A stretch of 64,000 bases of DNA from Halomonas cerina (GTDB lineage: Bacteria; Pseudomonadota; Gammaproteobacteria; Pseudomonadales; Halomonadaceae): NCBI RefSeq assembly GCF_014192215.1, contig NZ_JACHXP010000001.1, forward strand, positions 372,001-436,000, given 5' to 3'. Numbering within the stretch: position 1 is the stretch's first letter; each line of letters opens with the position of its first letter. The position numbers and the translations under genes were made by a program. Positions 28,770 to 39,150 of the stretch are shown here, in pieces. The notes beneath the pieces were generated by a model. It worked only from the letters and a program-made list of their open reading frames with translations, was not told the DNA's origin and made no database searches.

Positions 28770-28886
28770 CCCTGGGAAGCGCACGGACGATGGCCAACGA
28801 AGGAGCGTCGGCCTTGAACTTCCGGGAATGACACCAGAAGCCTGGGTCCCTGACCCGCTACCGTTGACGACGAGGAGATACCATAG

Positions 28887-29465
28887 ATGGCATTCGAACT
28901 GCCTGCACTGCCGTACGAGAAGAATGCACTGGAACCGCATATCTCTGCCGAGACCCTCGAGTATCACTACGGCAAGCACCACCAGACCTACGTCAATAAG
29001 CTCAACGAGCTGACCGACGGCACCGACGACGCCAACAAGTCCCTCGAGGAGATCATCAAGTCCTCCTCCGGCGGCCTCTTCAATCAGGCCGCTCAGGTCT
29101 GGAACCATACCTTCTACTGGCATTGCCTGTCGCCCAACGGTGGCGGTGAGCCGAGCGGCGCCCTGGCCGACGCCATCACCGCCAAGTTCGGCTCCTTCGA
29201 CAAGTTCAAGGAGACCTTCAACACCCAGGCCGCGGGCAACTTCGGCTCCGGTTGGACCTGGCTGATCAAGACCGATGATGGCGGCGTGGACATCGTCAAT
29301 ACCAGCAACGCCGACACCCCCATCGCCCATGGCCAGACCCCGCTGCTGACCATCGATGTGTGGGAGCATGCCTACTACATCGATTACCGCAACGCACGTC
29401 CCAAGTACCTCGAGAACGTCTGGAACGTCCTCAACTGGGACTTTGTCGCCCAGAACTTCAGCTGA
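28887..29465 (+). CDS. sodB: Superoxide dismutase [Fe]
   Basis: 192-residue iron superoxide dismutase that converts superoxide to peroxide and oxygen in the cytoplasm. Metal ligands His27 (YHYGKHH), His74 (WNHTFYW) and Asp157/His161 (DVWEHAYY) are present, with the Gln-containing [10 protein letters not shown] typical of the Fe form. No signal peptide. GAGGAG lies 9 bp before the ATG. A candidate promoter and a hairpin precede it (28696-28769), and a strong terminator follows (29498-29533). Confidence 0.96.
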   Translation: MAFELPALPYEKNALEPHISAETLEYHYGKHHQTYVNKLNELTDGTDDANKSLEEIIKSSSGGLFNQAAQVWNHTFYWHCLSPNGGGEPSGALADAITAKFGSFDKFKETFNTQAAGNFGSGWTWLIKTDDGGVDIVNTSNADTPIAHGQTPLLTIDVWEHAYYIDYRNARPKYLENVWNVLNWDFVAQNFS

Positions 29466-29497
29466 TCGGCCGGCGCCCCTGGCGCCGCGCCGTTGAC

Positions 29498-29533
29498 CGC
29501 AAGCGGCCCCGCCAACTGGCGGGGCCGCTTGCG
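29498..29533. terminator. Bidirectional terminator between sodB and the dehydrogenase-like gene
   Basis: A 17-bp complementary stem, 29498-29514 paired with 29517-29533 (core AAGCGGCCCCGCCA), with a tight 2-4 nt loop, lies between two convergent genes. Confidence 0.85.
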
Positions 29534-29572
29534 ACCGGCGGTCTGCCTTCGCATCGCGAGGCAGGCTCTGGC

Positions 29573-30865
29573 TCAAGGGTCGGCGCGCCGTCCGATACCC
29601 CGGTAGTGAAGGCCGCAGGCGGCCACATGCCGCGGGTCGTAGATATTGCGTCCATCGAGCAGCAGTCGTTCGCCCAGCCGATCGGCCAACCGCGACCAGT
29701 CAGGGTTCCAGTAGGTCTTCCACTCGGTCACCAGCATCAGGGCATCGGCCCCCTCGCAGGGCTCCAGCGGATCGCCCTCGAATACCTCGAGCAGCGGGTG
29801 CTCGCCGACCTCGGCCAGCACCGCGGGAATCGCCGCCGGATCATGCAGGCGGACCCGCACCCCCTGGGCCCAGAGGCTGCGCAGCAGCGTCAGCACCGGA
29901 GCATGGTCGATGCGCGCCGTGCCGGGCTTGAAGGCGGCCCCCCAGATGGCCACCGTCCGGCCGTCGAGCCGCCCGTGGAAATGCGCCCACAGCTTGCGGA
30001 ACAGCGTCTCCTTCTTGTGTTCGTTGATATCGAGCACCTGGTCGAGCAGCGCCGAGTGGCGACCGCTGGCCGATTGCACGTCGGCCAGCCGCATCAGGTC
30101 CCGGGAAAAGTTGGGCCCGCCGAAACCGCAGCCCGGGTAGAGATACTCATAGCCGATCCGGCTGTCGGCCCCCATGCCCTGCCGAACATGCTCGACGTCC
30201 ACCCCGAGGCTGTCCGCCAGACCGGCGATCTCGTTCATGTAGCTGATGCGGGTCGCCAGCATGCCGTTGATCGCCAGCTTGGTCAGCTCGGCGGCGCGCC
30301 GGGGCATGCGCTGGAACACCTCGCGGCGGCGGTTGAAGGCGCGCAGCAGTTCCCGCACCCGGTGTTCAGCGCCATCGTCGTCGCACCCTAGAAGCCAGCG
30401 GCTGGGGCGGGTGAAGGTCTCCCAGGCGCGCCCCTCTTCCAGCATGTCGGCCAGGGCCACGGCCCGGCACCCTGCCCCGAGGCGTGCTTCCAGCAGCTCG
30501 GTTTCGCCCACCGGGAAGGTGGAATTGTTGACCAGCACCGCCTCCTCGGCGAGCCAGCCGGCGGCCTGCTCGGCGAAGGCGGCCGCGTCAACACGCTGCT
30601 CCGGCGACAGGGAAAGCCACAGGCATTCCACGGGGTCCTCGAAGATCCCCTCGGATGAGGGAGTGAGCAGCCTCAGGCTGCCTTCCTCAAGCCCTTCCTC
30701 CAGATGGGCCAGCAGTTGCGGCTCGCTGGCCAGCCAGCCACTGGCGGACAGGGTCGACCAGTCGGCGGCGGCGTGGGGCATCCAGGCGACCCGGTGCCCC
30801 ACCCAGGAAAGCGCTGCCGCGGCGGTGGCCGCGGCCATCTCACTGCCATGGATCAGGATACGCAT
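29573..30865 (-). CDS. UDP-glucose 6-dehydrogenase-like protein lacking the catalytic Cys
   Basis: 430-residue protein with the overall three-domain layout of UDP-glucose/GDP-mannose dehydrogenases: STFPVGET (115-122), AAELTKLAINGMLATRISYMNE (191-212, catalytic-type Lys196) and GAAFKPGTARID (about 310). Key residues differ: the Rossmann motif GxGYVG reads GSEMAA (7-12), and the active-site GGSCFPKD reads GGPNFSRD, with Asn252 in the place of the nucleophilic Cys. The frame is intact and codon use is normal. It starts 4 bp after galU, whose product would supply UDP-glucose. Normal dehydrogenase activity is unlikely; a regulatory or binding role is inference. Confidence 0.8.
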   Translation of the reverse strand: MRILIHGSEMAAATAAAALSWVGHRVAWMPHAAADWSTLSASGWLASEPQLLAHLEEGLEEGSLRLLTPSSEGIFEDPVECLWLSLSPEQRVDAAAFAEQAAGWLAEEAVLVNNSTFPVGETELLEARLGAGCRAVALADMLEEGRAWETFTRPSRWLLGCDDDGAEHRVRELLRAFNRRREVFQRMPRRAAELTKLAINGMLATRISYMNEIAGLADSLGVDVEHVRQGMGADSRIGYEYLYPGCGFGGPNFSRDLMRLADVQSASGRHSALLDQVLDINEHKKETLFRKLWAHFHGRLDGRTVAIWGAAFKPGTARIDHAPVLTLLRSLWAQGVRVRLHDPAAIPAVLAEVGEHPLLEVFEGDPLEPCEGADALMLVTEWKTYWNPDWSRLADRLGERLLLDGRNIYDPRHVAACGLHYRGIGRRADP

Positions 30866-30869
30866 GGTC

Positions 30870-31760
30870 TCAGGCCTCGCCGGCGTAACGGGTCAATAGC
30901 TCACGGAACCCCTGGCCATAGCGGCGATGGCGGCGGCCATAGGCCAGAATTGCCTCGAGATAACCGAGCTGGTGGCCGCAGTCATAGGTCTTGCCACGCA
31001 TGCGCCAGGCATCCACACCCTCGGCCTGGCGGAGGCGCTCGAGGGCGTCGGTTAGTTGGATCTCGTTGCCGGCCCCCGGCGGCGTGTCGGCGAGCAGCGC
31101 GAAGATGCGCCCCGGCAGGACGTAACGCCCGATCACCGCCAGGTCGGAGGGAGCCTCGTCGATGGGGGGCTTTTCCACCAGACCGGTCAGGGGACAGGAA
31201 GCCCCTGGCGCCGGCGGCTGGCCTTCGGGGGCCACGATGCCATACTTGTGAACCATCGCGTGAGGGACCTCTTCGACCATCAGTTGCGTACGCTGGGTCC
31301 GTTCATAGGCCTCGATCATGCCCGCCAGGTCATTGGACGCGAGGCCCGCGTCATCCACCAGCACGTCCGGCAACAGCACGGCGAACGGTTCGTCATCCCC
31401 GACGATGGGACGCGCACAGAGCACGGCATGGCCCAGGCCCAGCGGTTCCGGCTGGCGGATGCTGATGATATTGACATCGGCCGGCACGATGGAGCGCAGT
31501 TCCTCGAGCAGCTCGTGCTTGCCCTTGGCTTCGAGGCTCGTCTCGAGCTCGAAGTGCTTGTCGAAATGGTTCTCGATGGCGGTCTTGGTGCCATGGGTGA
31601 CCAGCACGATATCCCGGATGCCGGCCTCGATGGCCTCCTGGACCACATACTGGATCACCGGACGATCGACGATGGTGATCATCTCCTTGGGAATCGCTTT
31701 GGAGGCCGGTAGGCAGCGGGTACCGAAACCGGCCACAGGGAGAACGGCCTTGTTGATCAT
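30870..31760 (-). CDS. galU: UTP-glucose-1-phosphate uridylyltransferase
   Basis: 296-residue GalU, which makes UDP-glucose from UTP and glucose-1-phosphate for cell-surface and storage sugars. The nucleotide-binding start [20 protein letters not shown] (5-24), the loop VEKP and a C-terminal [14 protein letters not shown] are as in the family. Start at MINKAVLP; the frame upstream to 31877 is non-coding. It is divergent from ubiG and is followed at 4 bp by the dehydrogenase-like gene. Confidence 0.95.
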   Translation of the reverse strand: MINKAVLPVAGFGTRCLPASKAIPKEMITIVDRPVIQYVVQEAIEAGIRDIVLVTHGTKTAIENHFDKHFELETSLEAKGKHELLEELRSIVPADVNIISIRQPEPLGLGHAVLCARPIVGDDEPFAVLLPDVLVDDAGLASNDLAGMIEAYERTQRTQLMVEEVPHAMVHKYGIVAPEGQPPAPGASCPLTGLVEKPPIDEAPSDLAVIGRYVLPGRIFALLADTPPGAGNEIQLTDALERLRQAEGVDAWRMRGKTYDCGHQLGYLEAILAYGRRHRRYGQGFRELLTRYAGEA

Positions 31761-31911
31761 GATGCGGTCCTTGTCATGTCGGATGGCCCGGAGGCCGTCG
31801 TTCTGGGAGGGCATGGGAATGCGGCTCCGGGAGCGGGTAGAATGGGGCATGATACCGAAAGCGGCCCGGCCTGACACGCTGGCGGGATGGTACCACCCAT
31901 GGAGACCTCAG

Positions 31912-32637
31912 ATGACTGCAAGCGCCCCGGAAACGGGCAATGTCGACCCGGCGGAAATCGCCAAGTTCGCGTCCCTGGCCGATCGTTGGTGGGATCCGCA
32001 CGGGGAATTCAAGCCACTGCATGACATCAATCCACTGCGCCTGGACTTCATCGATGCCCGCGTGGGCCTGGCGGGGCGCCGGGTGCTGGACGTGGGCTGC
32101 GGTGGAGGCATCCTGGCCGAGGCCATGGCCCATCGCGGGGCCGAGGTCACCGGCATCGACCTGGGCGAGGCCCCGCTGGCCGTGGCCCGGCAGCATGCCG
32201 AGCAGGCCGGGGTCAGCGTCGACTATCGTTGCCTCAGTGTAGAGGAACTGGCCCGCACACACCCCGGGGAATTCGAGGTGGTGACCTGCCTGGAAATGCT
32301 CGAGCACGTGCCCGACCCCGCCTCGGTGGTGCGCGCCTGTGCGACCCTCGTCAAGCCGGGGGGGCAGGTCATCTTCTCGACGCTCAATCGACACCCCAAG
32401 GCCTATGCCCTGGCCATTCTCGGGGCCGAGTATCTGCTGCGGATGCTGCCCCGGGGCACCCATGACTATGCCCGGTTCATCCGCCCCTCGGAGCTGGCCG
32501 GCTGGTGCCGCGAGGCGGGCCTCTCGGTCCGAGAGCAGAACGGTATCATCTACCAGCCGCTGACCCAGCGCTACCGGCTGTCCGAACGTGACGTATCGGT
32601 CAACTACCTGATGCACTGCCGACGGGAGATGCCATGA
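31912..32637 (+). CDS. ubiG: Ubiquinone biosynthesis O-methyltransferase
   Basis: 241-residue UbiG, the SAM-dependent enzyme doing both O-methylations in ubiquinone synthesis at the inner membrane. The SAM site is [16 protein letters not shown] (about 58-73) and the N-terminal [22 protein letters not shown] is diagnostic. The stop overlaps the start of the next gene (ATGA), so the two are co-translated. Divergent from galU. A TAGAAT lies about 70 bp upstream but has no clear -35. Confidence 0.95.
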   Translation: MTASAPETGNVDPAEIAKFASLADRWWDPHGEFKPLHDINPLRLDFIDARVGLAGRRVLDVGCGGGILAEAMAHRGAEVTGIDLGEAPLAVARQHAEQAGVSVDYRCLSVEELARTHPGEFEVVTCLEMLEHVPDPASVVRACATLVKPGGQVIFSTLNRHPKAYALAILGAEYLLRMLPRGTHDYARFIRPSELAGWCREAGLSVREQNGIIYQPLTQRYRLSERDVSVNYLMHCRREMP

Positions 32638-33302
32638 CGGTTGCCGACTCGCTCCCCGAAGTCTTGCTCTTCGATCTGGACGGCACCCTGGTCGATACCG
32701 CCCCCGACCTCGCGCGGGCCACCAATGCCCTGCGGGCCTACCACGGGCTGGCGGCGCTTCCCTACCCGGTGATCCGGGCCCAGGTCTCCAACGGAGGCAG
32801 TGCCCTGGTGACCCTGGCCCTAGGCCTTGAGCGGGAGCATGCCGGACACGCCGAGGCGCGCACCTACCTGCTGGCCGCCTACGGGGAGGCGGTGGCCGTC
32901 GACAGCCGCGTCTTCCCGCCGCTCGATCGCCTGCTGGTCGAGTGGGAGCGGCGAGACGGGACTTGGGGCATCGTCACCAACAAGCCTCGCGCCTATGCCG
33001 AGCCGCTGGTGAGCGCCCTCGGGCTCACTCCCGGCGCCTTGCTCTGCGCCGACGACCTGGCCGAGAAGAAGCCTTCTCCCCTGCCGCTTCTGACGGCCGC
33101 CGGGCAACTGGGAACGCCACCGGCGCGTTGCTGGTATATCGGCGACCATCTGCGGGACATGCAGGCCGCGCGTGCTGCCGGCATGGTGGCGGTGGCCGTC
33201 GGCTACGGGTATCTGGAGGAAGAGGACGACCACCGACAGTGGCCCGCCGATCTCTGGTTCGATACGGCCGAGGCGCTCAGCGATGCCCTGCTGGAGGCCT
33301 GA
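32634..33302 (+). CDS. mupP: HAD phosphatase, MupP/Gph type
   Basis: 222-residue HAD-family phosphatase. The catalytic DxD is Asp14/Asp16 in [12 protein letters not shown], motif II Thr is in GIVTNKPR, and [15 protein letters not shown] is motif III/IV. It is commonly annotated as phosphoglycolate phosphatase (gph). The neighbourhood ubiG - phosphatase - yciK is the one known in Pseudomonas, where the phosphatase is MupP (N-acetylmuramate-6-phosphate phosphatase in peptidoglycan recycling). I favour MupP from context; sequence alone cannot separate the two. No other recycling genes are in the window. Confidence 0.75.
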   Translation: MTVADSLPEVLLFDLDGTLVDTAPDLARATNALRAYHGLAALPYPVIRAQVSNGGSALVTLALGLEREHAGHAEARTYLLAAYGEAVAVDSRVFPPLDRLLVEWERRDGTWGIVTNKPRAYAEPLVSALGLTPGALLCADDLAEKKPSPLPLLTAAGQLGTPPARCWYIGDHLRDMQAARAAGMVAVAVGYGYLEEEDDHRQWPADLWFDTAEALSDALLEA

Positions 33303-33310
33303 ACGACGAT

Positions 33311-33410
33311 GGGCTGCGGGCTGCGAGCTGCAGGTAGTAGGCTCCATCGCTGCCAGCTAACCGTCAACGGCCCGAAGCGCTTGGCCCGAGACCCGTAGCC
33401 CGAGGCTCGG
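33311..33410. repeat. Intergenic heptamer repeats between mupP/gph and yciK
   Basis: The 110-bp gap between these two convergent genes begins with three tandem 7-mers (GGGCTGC twice, then GAGCTGC, 33311-33331). Its second half (33369-33410) keeps a 7-nt period: GGCCCGA, AGCGCTT, GGCCCGA, GACCCGT, AGCCCGA, GGCTCGG. The GGGCT and AGCCC elements can pair. A similar arrangement occurs at 62300-62374. Confidence 0.7.
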
Positions 33411-33412
33411 GT

Positions 33413-34174
33413 TCAGGCCTTGGGCGGCTGGGCATCGAACATCTCGCCGTTGTGGGCCCGGCTGTCCGGCCCCATCAGCCACAGATAGGTCGGCAGAATC
33501 GCCTCGGGGGGCCTCAGGCTCATCGGGTCCTCGCCGGGATAGGCGCTCTTGCGCATGGCGGTCCGTGTCGCCCCCGGGTTGAGGCTGTTGATGCGCAGTG
33601 TGCCCAGGTGCTCCACCTCGTCGGCCAGCACCTGGACGAATCCCTCGGTAGCGAACTTCGAGACCGCGTAGGCGCCCCAGTAGGCCCGCCCCTTGCGCCC
33701 CACGCTGGAGGAGGTGAACACCACCGAGGCATCCGCGGAGGCCTTGAGCAGCGGCAGCAGCGCCTGGGTCATCCAGATCGGGCCGTTGATGTTGACCTGC
33801 ATCACCTGGTCCCAGAGCTCGGGATTGTACTGCTCGAAGGGCGTGAGGCGCCCGAGCAGCCCGGCGTTGTGCAGCAGGCCATCGAGTCGGCCGAACTCCT
33901 TGTCCAGGGTCTCGGCCATGTCGTGATAGTCCTTCAGGACGGCCCCTTCGAGGTTGAGGGGGAAGATGGCCGGCTGAGGCCCCCCGGCCGCCTCGATCTC
34001 GTCATACACCGCCTCGAGCTTGGAGATGGTGCGGCCCAGTAGCACCACGGTCGCCCCATGCTGGGCGAAGGTCCTGGCCGCTGCCCGGCCGATGCCGTCG
34101 CCGGCGCCGGTGACCAGGATCACGCGCTCCTTCAGCAGGTCGGCGGGCGGCTGGTAATCGATCTTGCAGATCAT
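33413..34174 (-). CDS. yciK: YciK-family short-chain dehydrogenase/reductase
   Basis: 253-residue SDR oxidoreductase of the YciK group. Cofactor loop VTGAGDGIGRAA (about 20-31), LLHNAGLLG, catalytic Ser in FTSSSVGRKG and Tyr-x-x-x-Lys in AYAVSKFA. The YciK opening MICKIDYQPPADLLKERVILVTG is recognisable. The substrate is unknown. On the minus strand 18 bp after cpoB, at the end of the tol-pal run, and convergent with the phosphatase gene. Confidence 0.88.
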   Translation of the reverse strand: MICKIDYQPPADLLKERVILVTGAGDGIGRAAARTFAQHGATVVLLGRTISKLEAVYDEIEAAGGPQPAIFPLNLEGAVLKDYHDMAETLDKEFGRLDGLLHNAGLLGRLTPFEQYNPELWDQVMQVNINGPIWMTQALLPLLKASADASVVFTSSSVGRKGRAYWGAYAVSKFATEGFVQVLADEVEHLGTLRINSLNPGATRTAMRKSAYPGEDPMSLRPPEAILPTYLWLMGPDSRAHNGEMFDAQPPKA

Positions 34175-34192
34175 CGCTGCTCCTTGGGCGAA

Positions 34193-34966
34193 TCAGGTGC
34201 CGGACTGGCGCAGGTAATCGCCGGCCAGGTTGGCGGCACTGCTTTCCGGGTAGTCGTTGATGACCCGCTCGAGCAGTGCCCGTCCTGCGTCAGGCGCTCC
34301 CTGGCGAATCTTCAGCAGGCCCAGCTTGTAGAGGGTATCGGGTACCTTGCCGCTGTCGGGGAAGTCCTCCAGCACGCGCTGGAAGGCGCGCTCGGCGGCC
34401 TCGAGCTCGGATTCCGCCGAGTGGAGTTCTCCCAGCCAGTAGTAGGCATTGGCGGTGAGGGCGCTGTCGGGGTGCTGGGCCACGAAGGCCTCGAAGTCGG
34501 TCGTGGCGGCCGCGAATTCACGCGCCTGCACCTTGGCGAAGGCCGCCTGGTAGGCCTGCCGTGCCGCGCCGTCGCCCGCACCGGCCGATGCCTCGCCACG
34601 CGTGGGCTCGGGCGTCGAGGTATCCGGCGTCTCCGCCGGGGGTGGTGATGATGCCGACTGCGCGTCGGCACGGCTCAACCGTTCATCCAGGTCCAGGTAC
34701 TGCTGGCGAGTCTGGCGCCGGAGCTGTTCGAGCTGGTAGCGCAACTCCTCGACCTGGCCGCGCAGTTGTTGGATCTCCTCCTGGTGCTGCTGGACCTGAT
34801 TGAACAGCACCAGGCTGCCGCCCGACTCGGTACGGGTCGCGGCCTGGTCATAGAAGCTGCCGGGCCGATCGGTGAGATCCTCGACCACCGGTTGCTGGGC
34901 GATGGCCACGGCCAGTGGCAGGGCCATCAGCCCGACGCCGCACAGCCCCTTGAGTCCATGTCTCAT
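34193..34966 (-). CDS. cpoB: Cell division coordinator CpoB
   Basis: 257-residue periplasmic protein (YbgF/CpoB). A signal peptide (about 1-24) is followed by a trimerising coiled coil (QQHQEEIQQLRGQVEELRYQ, about 57-95), a Ser/Pro/Thr-rich linker, and C-terminal TPR repeats (AYQAAFAKVQAREFAAA onward). CpoB interacts with TolA and tunes peptidoglycan synthesis to outer-membrane constriction. Last of the tol-pal genes here, 27 bp after pal. Confidence 0.93.
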   Translation of the reverse strand: MRHGLKGLCGVGLMALPLAVAIAQQPVVEDLTDRPGSFYDQAATRTESGGSLVLFNQVQQHQEEIQQLRGQVEELRYQLEQLRRQTRQQYLDLDERLSRADAQSASSPPPAETPDTSTPEPTRGEASAGAGDGAARQAYQAAFAKVQAREFAAATTDFEAFVAQHPDSALTANAYYWLGELHSAESELEAAERAFQRVLEDFPDSGKVPDTLYKLGLLKIRQGAPDAGRALLERVINDYPESSAANLAGDYLRQSGT

Positions 34967-34993
34967 CGCGCTCTTCCTCGTCGCGGTTCGTGA

Positions 34994-35539
34994 TCAGTAG
35001 GCAAAGACGACACGGCGGTTCTGGGCATAGGCGTCCTCGTTTAACCCGCGGGCCGCGGGCCGCTCTTCACCGTAGCTGACGACCTCTACCTGGGACGGTG
35101 ACACGCCCTGCAGGTCGAGGAAGCGTTCCACGGCATTGGCGCGACGCTCCCCCAGGGCCAGGTTGTACTCCCGGGTGCCTCGCTCGTCGGTATGGCCGTG
35201 GAGGATAACGTCGGCCGACGGGTTGCTGCGCAAGAAACGCGCATGAGCCGTCAGCACCGGCTCGAACTCGGGGCGGATCGTGTCGCTGTCGTAGGCAAAG
35301 TAGATGGTGCGCGCTTCCGGGATGCGCGACCCGGCCATCTGGCCGGCGCCATCGCCGAGACCGGTCCCGCTCACCTGGCCGGTGCCCGCCGTGCCGGTAC
35401 CGGCGGTACCGGTCTCTCCCCTGCCTCCTGCCGTGCCATCCAAGGAGCCGTCCTGGGTACCGCCAGTGTTGGCACAGCCGGCCACGAAAGCCAGGGAAAG
35501 CGCGACGGCCAGGGTTCTGGCGTAGGGCTTGAGCTGCAT
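34994..35539 (-). CDS. pal: Peptidoglycan-associated lipoprotein Pal
   Basis: 181-residue outer-membrane lipoprotein: lipobox FVAGC near residue 22, a low-complexity Gly/Thr/Ala linker with GTAGTG-type repeats (about 25-68), then an OmpA-like peptidoglycan-binding domain with HGHTDERGTREYNLALGERRA (binding Asp and Arg residues). Pal anchors the outer membrane to peptidoglycan and is moved by the Tol complex. The linker is rich in simple repeats at DNA level as well. Confidence 0.96.
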   Translation of the reverse strand: MQLKPYARTLAVALSLAFVAGCANTGGTQDGSLDGTAGGRGETGTAGTGTAGTGQVSGTGLGDGAGQMAGSRIPEARTIYFAYDSDTIRPEFEPVLTAHARFLRSNPSADVILHGHTDERGTREYNLALGERRANAVERFLDLQGVSPSQVEVVSYGEERPAARGLNEDAYAQNRRVVFAY

Positions 35540-35602
35540 CTTGTGACTCCTTCTGGGGTGAATCAGTCGAGCTGGAATGAATTCAGTCGAGTCGGGGGTA
35601 AG

Positions 35603-36892
35603 TTAATCGAGAAAGGGGGACCAGGCGGGCTCGCGGACCTCTCCCTGTGCCGCCGGCAGGCGGAAGGAGGCGCGGCCGTCGGCGGTGACCGCCCCCAGCA
35701 CACCGGAGCCGCCCTGCTGTGTGGCGAAGATTACCATGGTGCCATTGGGCGCGACACTGGGCGACTCGTCCTGATGGGACTCGCTGAGCGTGATCAAACG
35801 GTCGCTTTCGAGGTCCAGCCGTGCCACCTGATAGCCCCGCTCGCCGCCGTGGATCAAGAAGACCGCATCACCGTCCGGTGCATAGCGCCCCCGGGCATTG
35901 TAGCCGCCGGTGAAGGTGAGACGCTCCGGCTCGCCTCCCAGCGGATGGCGATAGAGCTGCGGCCCGCCACTGCGATCCGAGGTATAGAGCAGGCTGTCTC
36001 CCGAAGGATGCCAGGAGGGCTCGGTCTCGATGCTCGAGCTGTGGGTGATACGCGTGAGGTTGCGCGTGGCGATGTCCATGACATAGATCTCGGGCTGGCC
36101 ATCCTTGGAGAGGGACATGGCCAGCCGACGGCCGTCCGGCGACCAGCTCGGTGCGCTGTTCAGCCCCTCGAAGGAGGTGGCCCGCACACGACGCCCGGAG
36201 GCGATCTCCTGGATATAGATGGCCGGTCGGCCGGTCTCGAAGGAGACATAGGCCAGCTTCTTGCCATCCGGCGACCAGGCGGGCGACATGATCGGCTCGT
36301 CGGAGGTCAGAACCTGCTGGCTGTTGCGCCCATCGGCATCGGCCACATAGAGCCCGAAGCGCATGTCATCGGCCACCCCACTGGCGGTCACGTAGGCGAT
36401 GCGGGTCGAGAAGGCACCGCGGATTCCGGTGATCGCCTCGAAGATCTTGTCGCTGATGCGGTGAGCCGCGCCGCGCAGCTGGCTTTCGCTGGCCGTGATC
36501 ACTTCCCCGAGCATCCGCGACTCGCCGTGGACATCCATCAGCTCATAACGGATCTCCACGCGACCGGCCTCTCGACGGGTTTGCCCCACCACCAGATAGC
36601 GACTATCCAGGGCCCGCCAGTCACCGAACTTGACCGCCTCGCCGCTCGACGGCGTGGCGAACATCTCCTCGCGCGCGAGCGGGTCGAAGTAGCCGCTGCG
36701 CTCGAGGTCATCGGAAACGATCTGCGCCACGTCCTGGGGCAGGCGCTCGCCCTCGGGGCTTTCGAAGGGCACCACGGCGATCGGCGTCGCGCGCTCGCTG
36801 CCGCGGGTGATCTCGATGGTCAGGTCGGCCTGGGCCAGGCTGGCGAACGTCACCAGCATCGCCACCAGCCAGGTGGTCATCAGGGCTTTCAT
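35603..36892 (-). CDS. tolB: Tol-Pal system protein TolB
   Basis: 429-residue periplasmic protein: a signal peptide ending near ASLAQA (about 22), an N-terminal alpha/beta domain, and a six-bladed beta-propeller built from repeats of the [14 protein letters not shown] type. TolB shuttles between Pal and the TolA complex. The start overlaps the stop of tolA by one base, so the genes are co-translated. 63 bp before pal. Confidence 0.95.
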   Translation of the reverse strand: MKALMTTWLVAMLVTFASLAQADLTIEITRGSERATPIAVVPFESPEGERLPQDVAQIVSDDLERSGYFDPLAREEMFATPSSGEAVKFGDWRALDSRYLVVGQTRREAGRVEIRYELMDVHGESRMLGEVITASESQLRGAAHRISDKIFEAITGIRGAFSTRIAYVTASGVADDMRFGLYVADADGRNSQQVLTSDEPIMSPAWSPDGKKLAYVSFETGRPAIYIQEIASGRRVRATSFEGLNSAPSWSPDGRRLAMSLSKDGQPEIYVMDIATRNLTRITHSSSIETEPSWHPSGDSLLYTSDRSGGPQLYRHPLGGEPERLTFTGGYNARGRYAPDGDAVFLIHGGERGYQVARLDLESDRLITLSESHQDESPSVAPNGTMVIFATQQGGSGVLGAVTADGRASFRLPAAQGEVREPAWSPFLD

Positions 36893-37989
36893 CAGCGGAT
36901 CTCCCCCGGTCTGAATCGCAGATTGAACTGTCGGTAATCGCGTTGCACCCCCGCCGGCAGCTCCCGCAGCTCCCGGAAGGGCGCGGCGGCTTCCACGGCC
37001 TGGATCGCCGAGCGGTCGAAGGCGCTGTCACCACTACTCCGACCGATGGAAGCCGCGAAAAGCTCACCGGATGGGCCGAGCCTGACCGAGACCTCCGCGG
37101 TCGCACCGTCCGCCACGTTGGGCGGAATCACCCAGGCTTGCTCCACGGCCTGACGCACCAGGTTGATGAAGCCGTTGGCGGCCTGCTGGGCCTGGCGCGC
37201 GTTGGCGGCGGCGGCTTCGGCTTCGATGGCCCGCTGGCGAGCCAGTTCCGCCGCTTCGGCCGCCTGGCGTTGGGCCTCGGCTTCCCGGCGACGCTGTTCC
37301 TCCGCCTCGCGCTGGCGACGTGCCTCCGCTTCGGCCTGACGTTGGCGTTCGGCCTCGGCTTCCCGGCGACGCTGCGCCTCCGCCTCGCGCTGGCGACGCG
37401 CCTCCGCTTCGGCCTGACGTTGGCGTTCGGCCTCGGCTTCCCGGCGACGCTGCGCCTCCGCCTCGCGCTGGCGACGCGCCTCCGCTTCGGCCTGGCGTTG
37501 GCGTTCGGCCTCGGCTTCCCGGCGACGCTGCTCCTCCGCTTCGCGCTGGCGACGGGCCTCTTCTTCGGCCTCGCGTTGGCGTTCACGCCGCTCGGCTTGA
37601 CGCTCGGCCTCCTCGGCACGACGCCGAGCCTCCTGCGCCGCCTCCTCGGCCGCCTTTCGCGCGTCTGCCTCGACGGCCTCCCGGGCTTGGCGTTCCTGCT
37701 CGGCCTCTTCCTGCGCCTGCTGCCGGGCGGCTTCTGCCTCGGTTTGCCTGGCCTGCTCCTCTTCAGCCTGCTTCGCGGCCTCGGCTGCCGCACGGGCCTG
37801 GTCGGCCCTCTGGGCGCGATCGGTGGCGGTTTCGGTGCTCACCAGGGTCGCCTGGACGATGGCGCGATTCGGTGGCTCAGGCTCGGCCGCGGGGAAGCGG
37901 ATCACGCTGATCACGAGAATGCCCAGGTGCAGGCCGATGGCAAGCAGCAGCGGCAGGCCATAGCCCACGCGTTGTCGATGTCTGGCCAT
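36892..37989 (-). CDS. tolA: Tol-Pal system protein TolA
   Basis: 365-residue inner-membrane protein: one TM helix (about 13-30), a very long charged helix of Ala/Glu/Arg/Gln repeats (about 55-265), and a C-terminal TonB-like domain (about 275-365, [18 protein letters not shown] onward). The helix contains four near-identical 26-residue units encoded by 78-bp direct repeats. TolA transmits force from TolQR across the periplasm. Between tolR (9 bp) and tolB (overlap). Confidence 0.93.
   Translation of the reverse strand: MARHRQRVGYGLPLLLAIGLHLGILVISVIRFPAAEPEPPNRAIVQATLVSTETATDRAQRADQARAAAEAAKQAEEEQARQTEAEAARQQAQEEAEQERQAREAVEADARKAAEEAAQEARRRAEEAERQAERRERQREAEEEARRQREAEEQRRREAEAERQRQAEAEARRQREAEAQRRREAEAERQRQAEAEARRQREAEAQRRREAEAERQRQAEAEARRQREAEEQRRREAEAQRQAAEAAELARQRAIEAEAAAANARQAQQAANGFINLVRQAVEQAWVIPPNVADGATAEVSVRLGPSGELFAASIGRSSGDSAFDRSAIQAVEAAAPFRELRELPAGVQRDYRQFNLRFRPGEIR
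37273..37584. repeat. Four 78-bp tandem repeats inside tolA
   Basis: Units begin at 37273, 37351, 37429 and 37507, each opening GGCCTCGGCTTCCCGGCGAC. The middle two are almost identical. 78 bp is 26 codons, so gain or loss of a unit keeps the frame and only changes the length of the periplasm-spanning helix. Confidence 0.9.
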
Positions 37990-37998
37990 GCGCGCTCC

Positions 37999-38439
<441 letters not shown>

Positions 38440-38452
38440 GGTGTCGCCCTCC

Positions 38453-39150
38453 TCAGCCGGCGGCGGCGTCGCCGCGACCCTGCAGGTTACGATGCAGGAT
38501 GGAATGGAACTCCTCGGCGAAGTCTTCGTACTTGCCCAGCAGCCGCGAGGATTCGGCAGACAGCCGGTTGTAGAAGATCACCGCGGGAATGGCCGCGAAC
38601 AGGCCCATGGCGGTGGCGATCAGTGCCTCGGCGATCCAGGGAGCGACGGTCGCCAGGGTCGCCTGCTGGGCCATGGACAGCGACTGGAAGGAGCCCATGA
38701 TCCCCCAGACGGTGCCGAACAGCCCGATGTAGGGGCTCGAGGAGGCCACGGTCGCCAGGAACACCAGGTGCAGGTTGAGCCGATCCTCTTCCCGGGACCA
38801 GGCCACCCGCATGCTGCGCTGGACGCCCTCCAGGATCGCCTGGGGGCTGCGGGTCTTGGGCAGCAGGCGATTGAACTCGCGGAACCCCGACCGGAAGATA
38901 TGTTCGGCCCCGAGCGTCTCCTGCTCGGGGGGCGTGTCGTGGTACAGGTCATTGAGGTCAACGCCGGACCAGAAGCGCTCCTCGAAGCGTCGGTGGGCCT
39001 TTCGGGCGCGGCGCATCACGAAGGTGCGCTGGAAGATCACCACCCAGGACAGTACGGACCCCAGCAGCAGCAGCAGCATCACCGCCTGGACCACGCCGCT
39101 GGCGTTCATGATCAGGTGGGGAATGGACATGGCATCGTTCACGGGCATCC

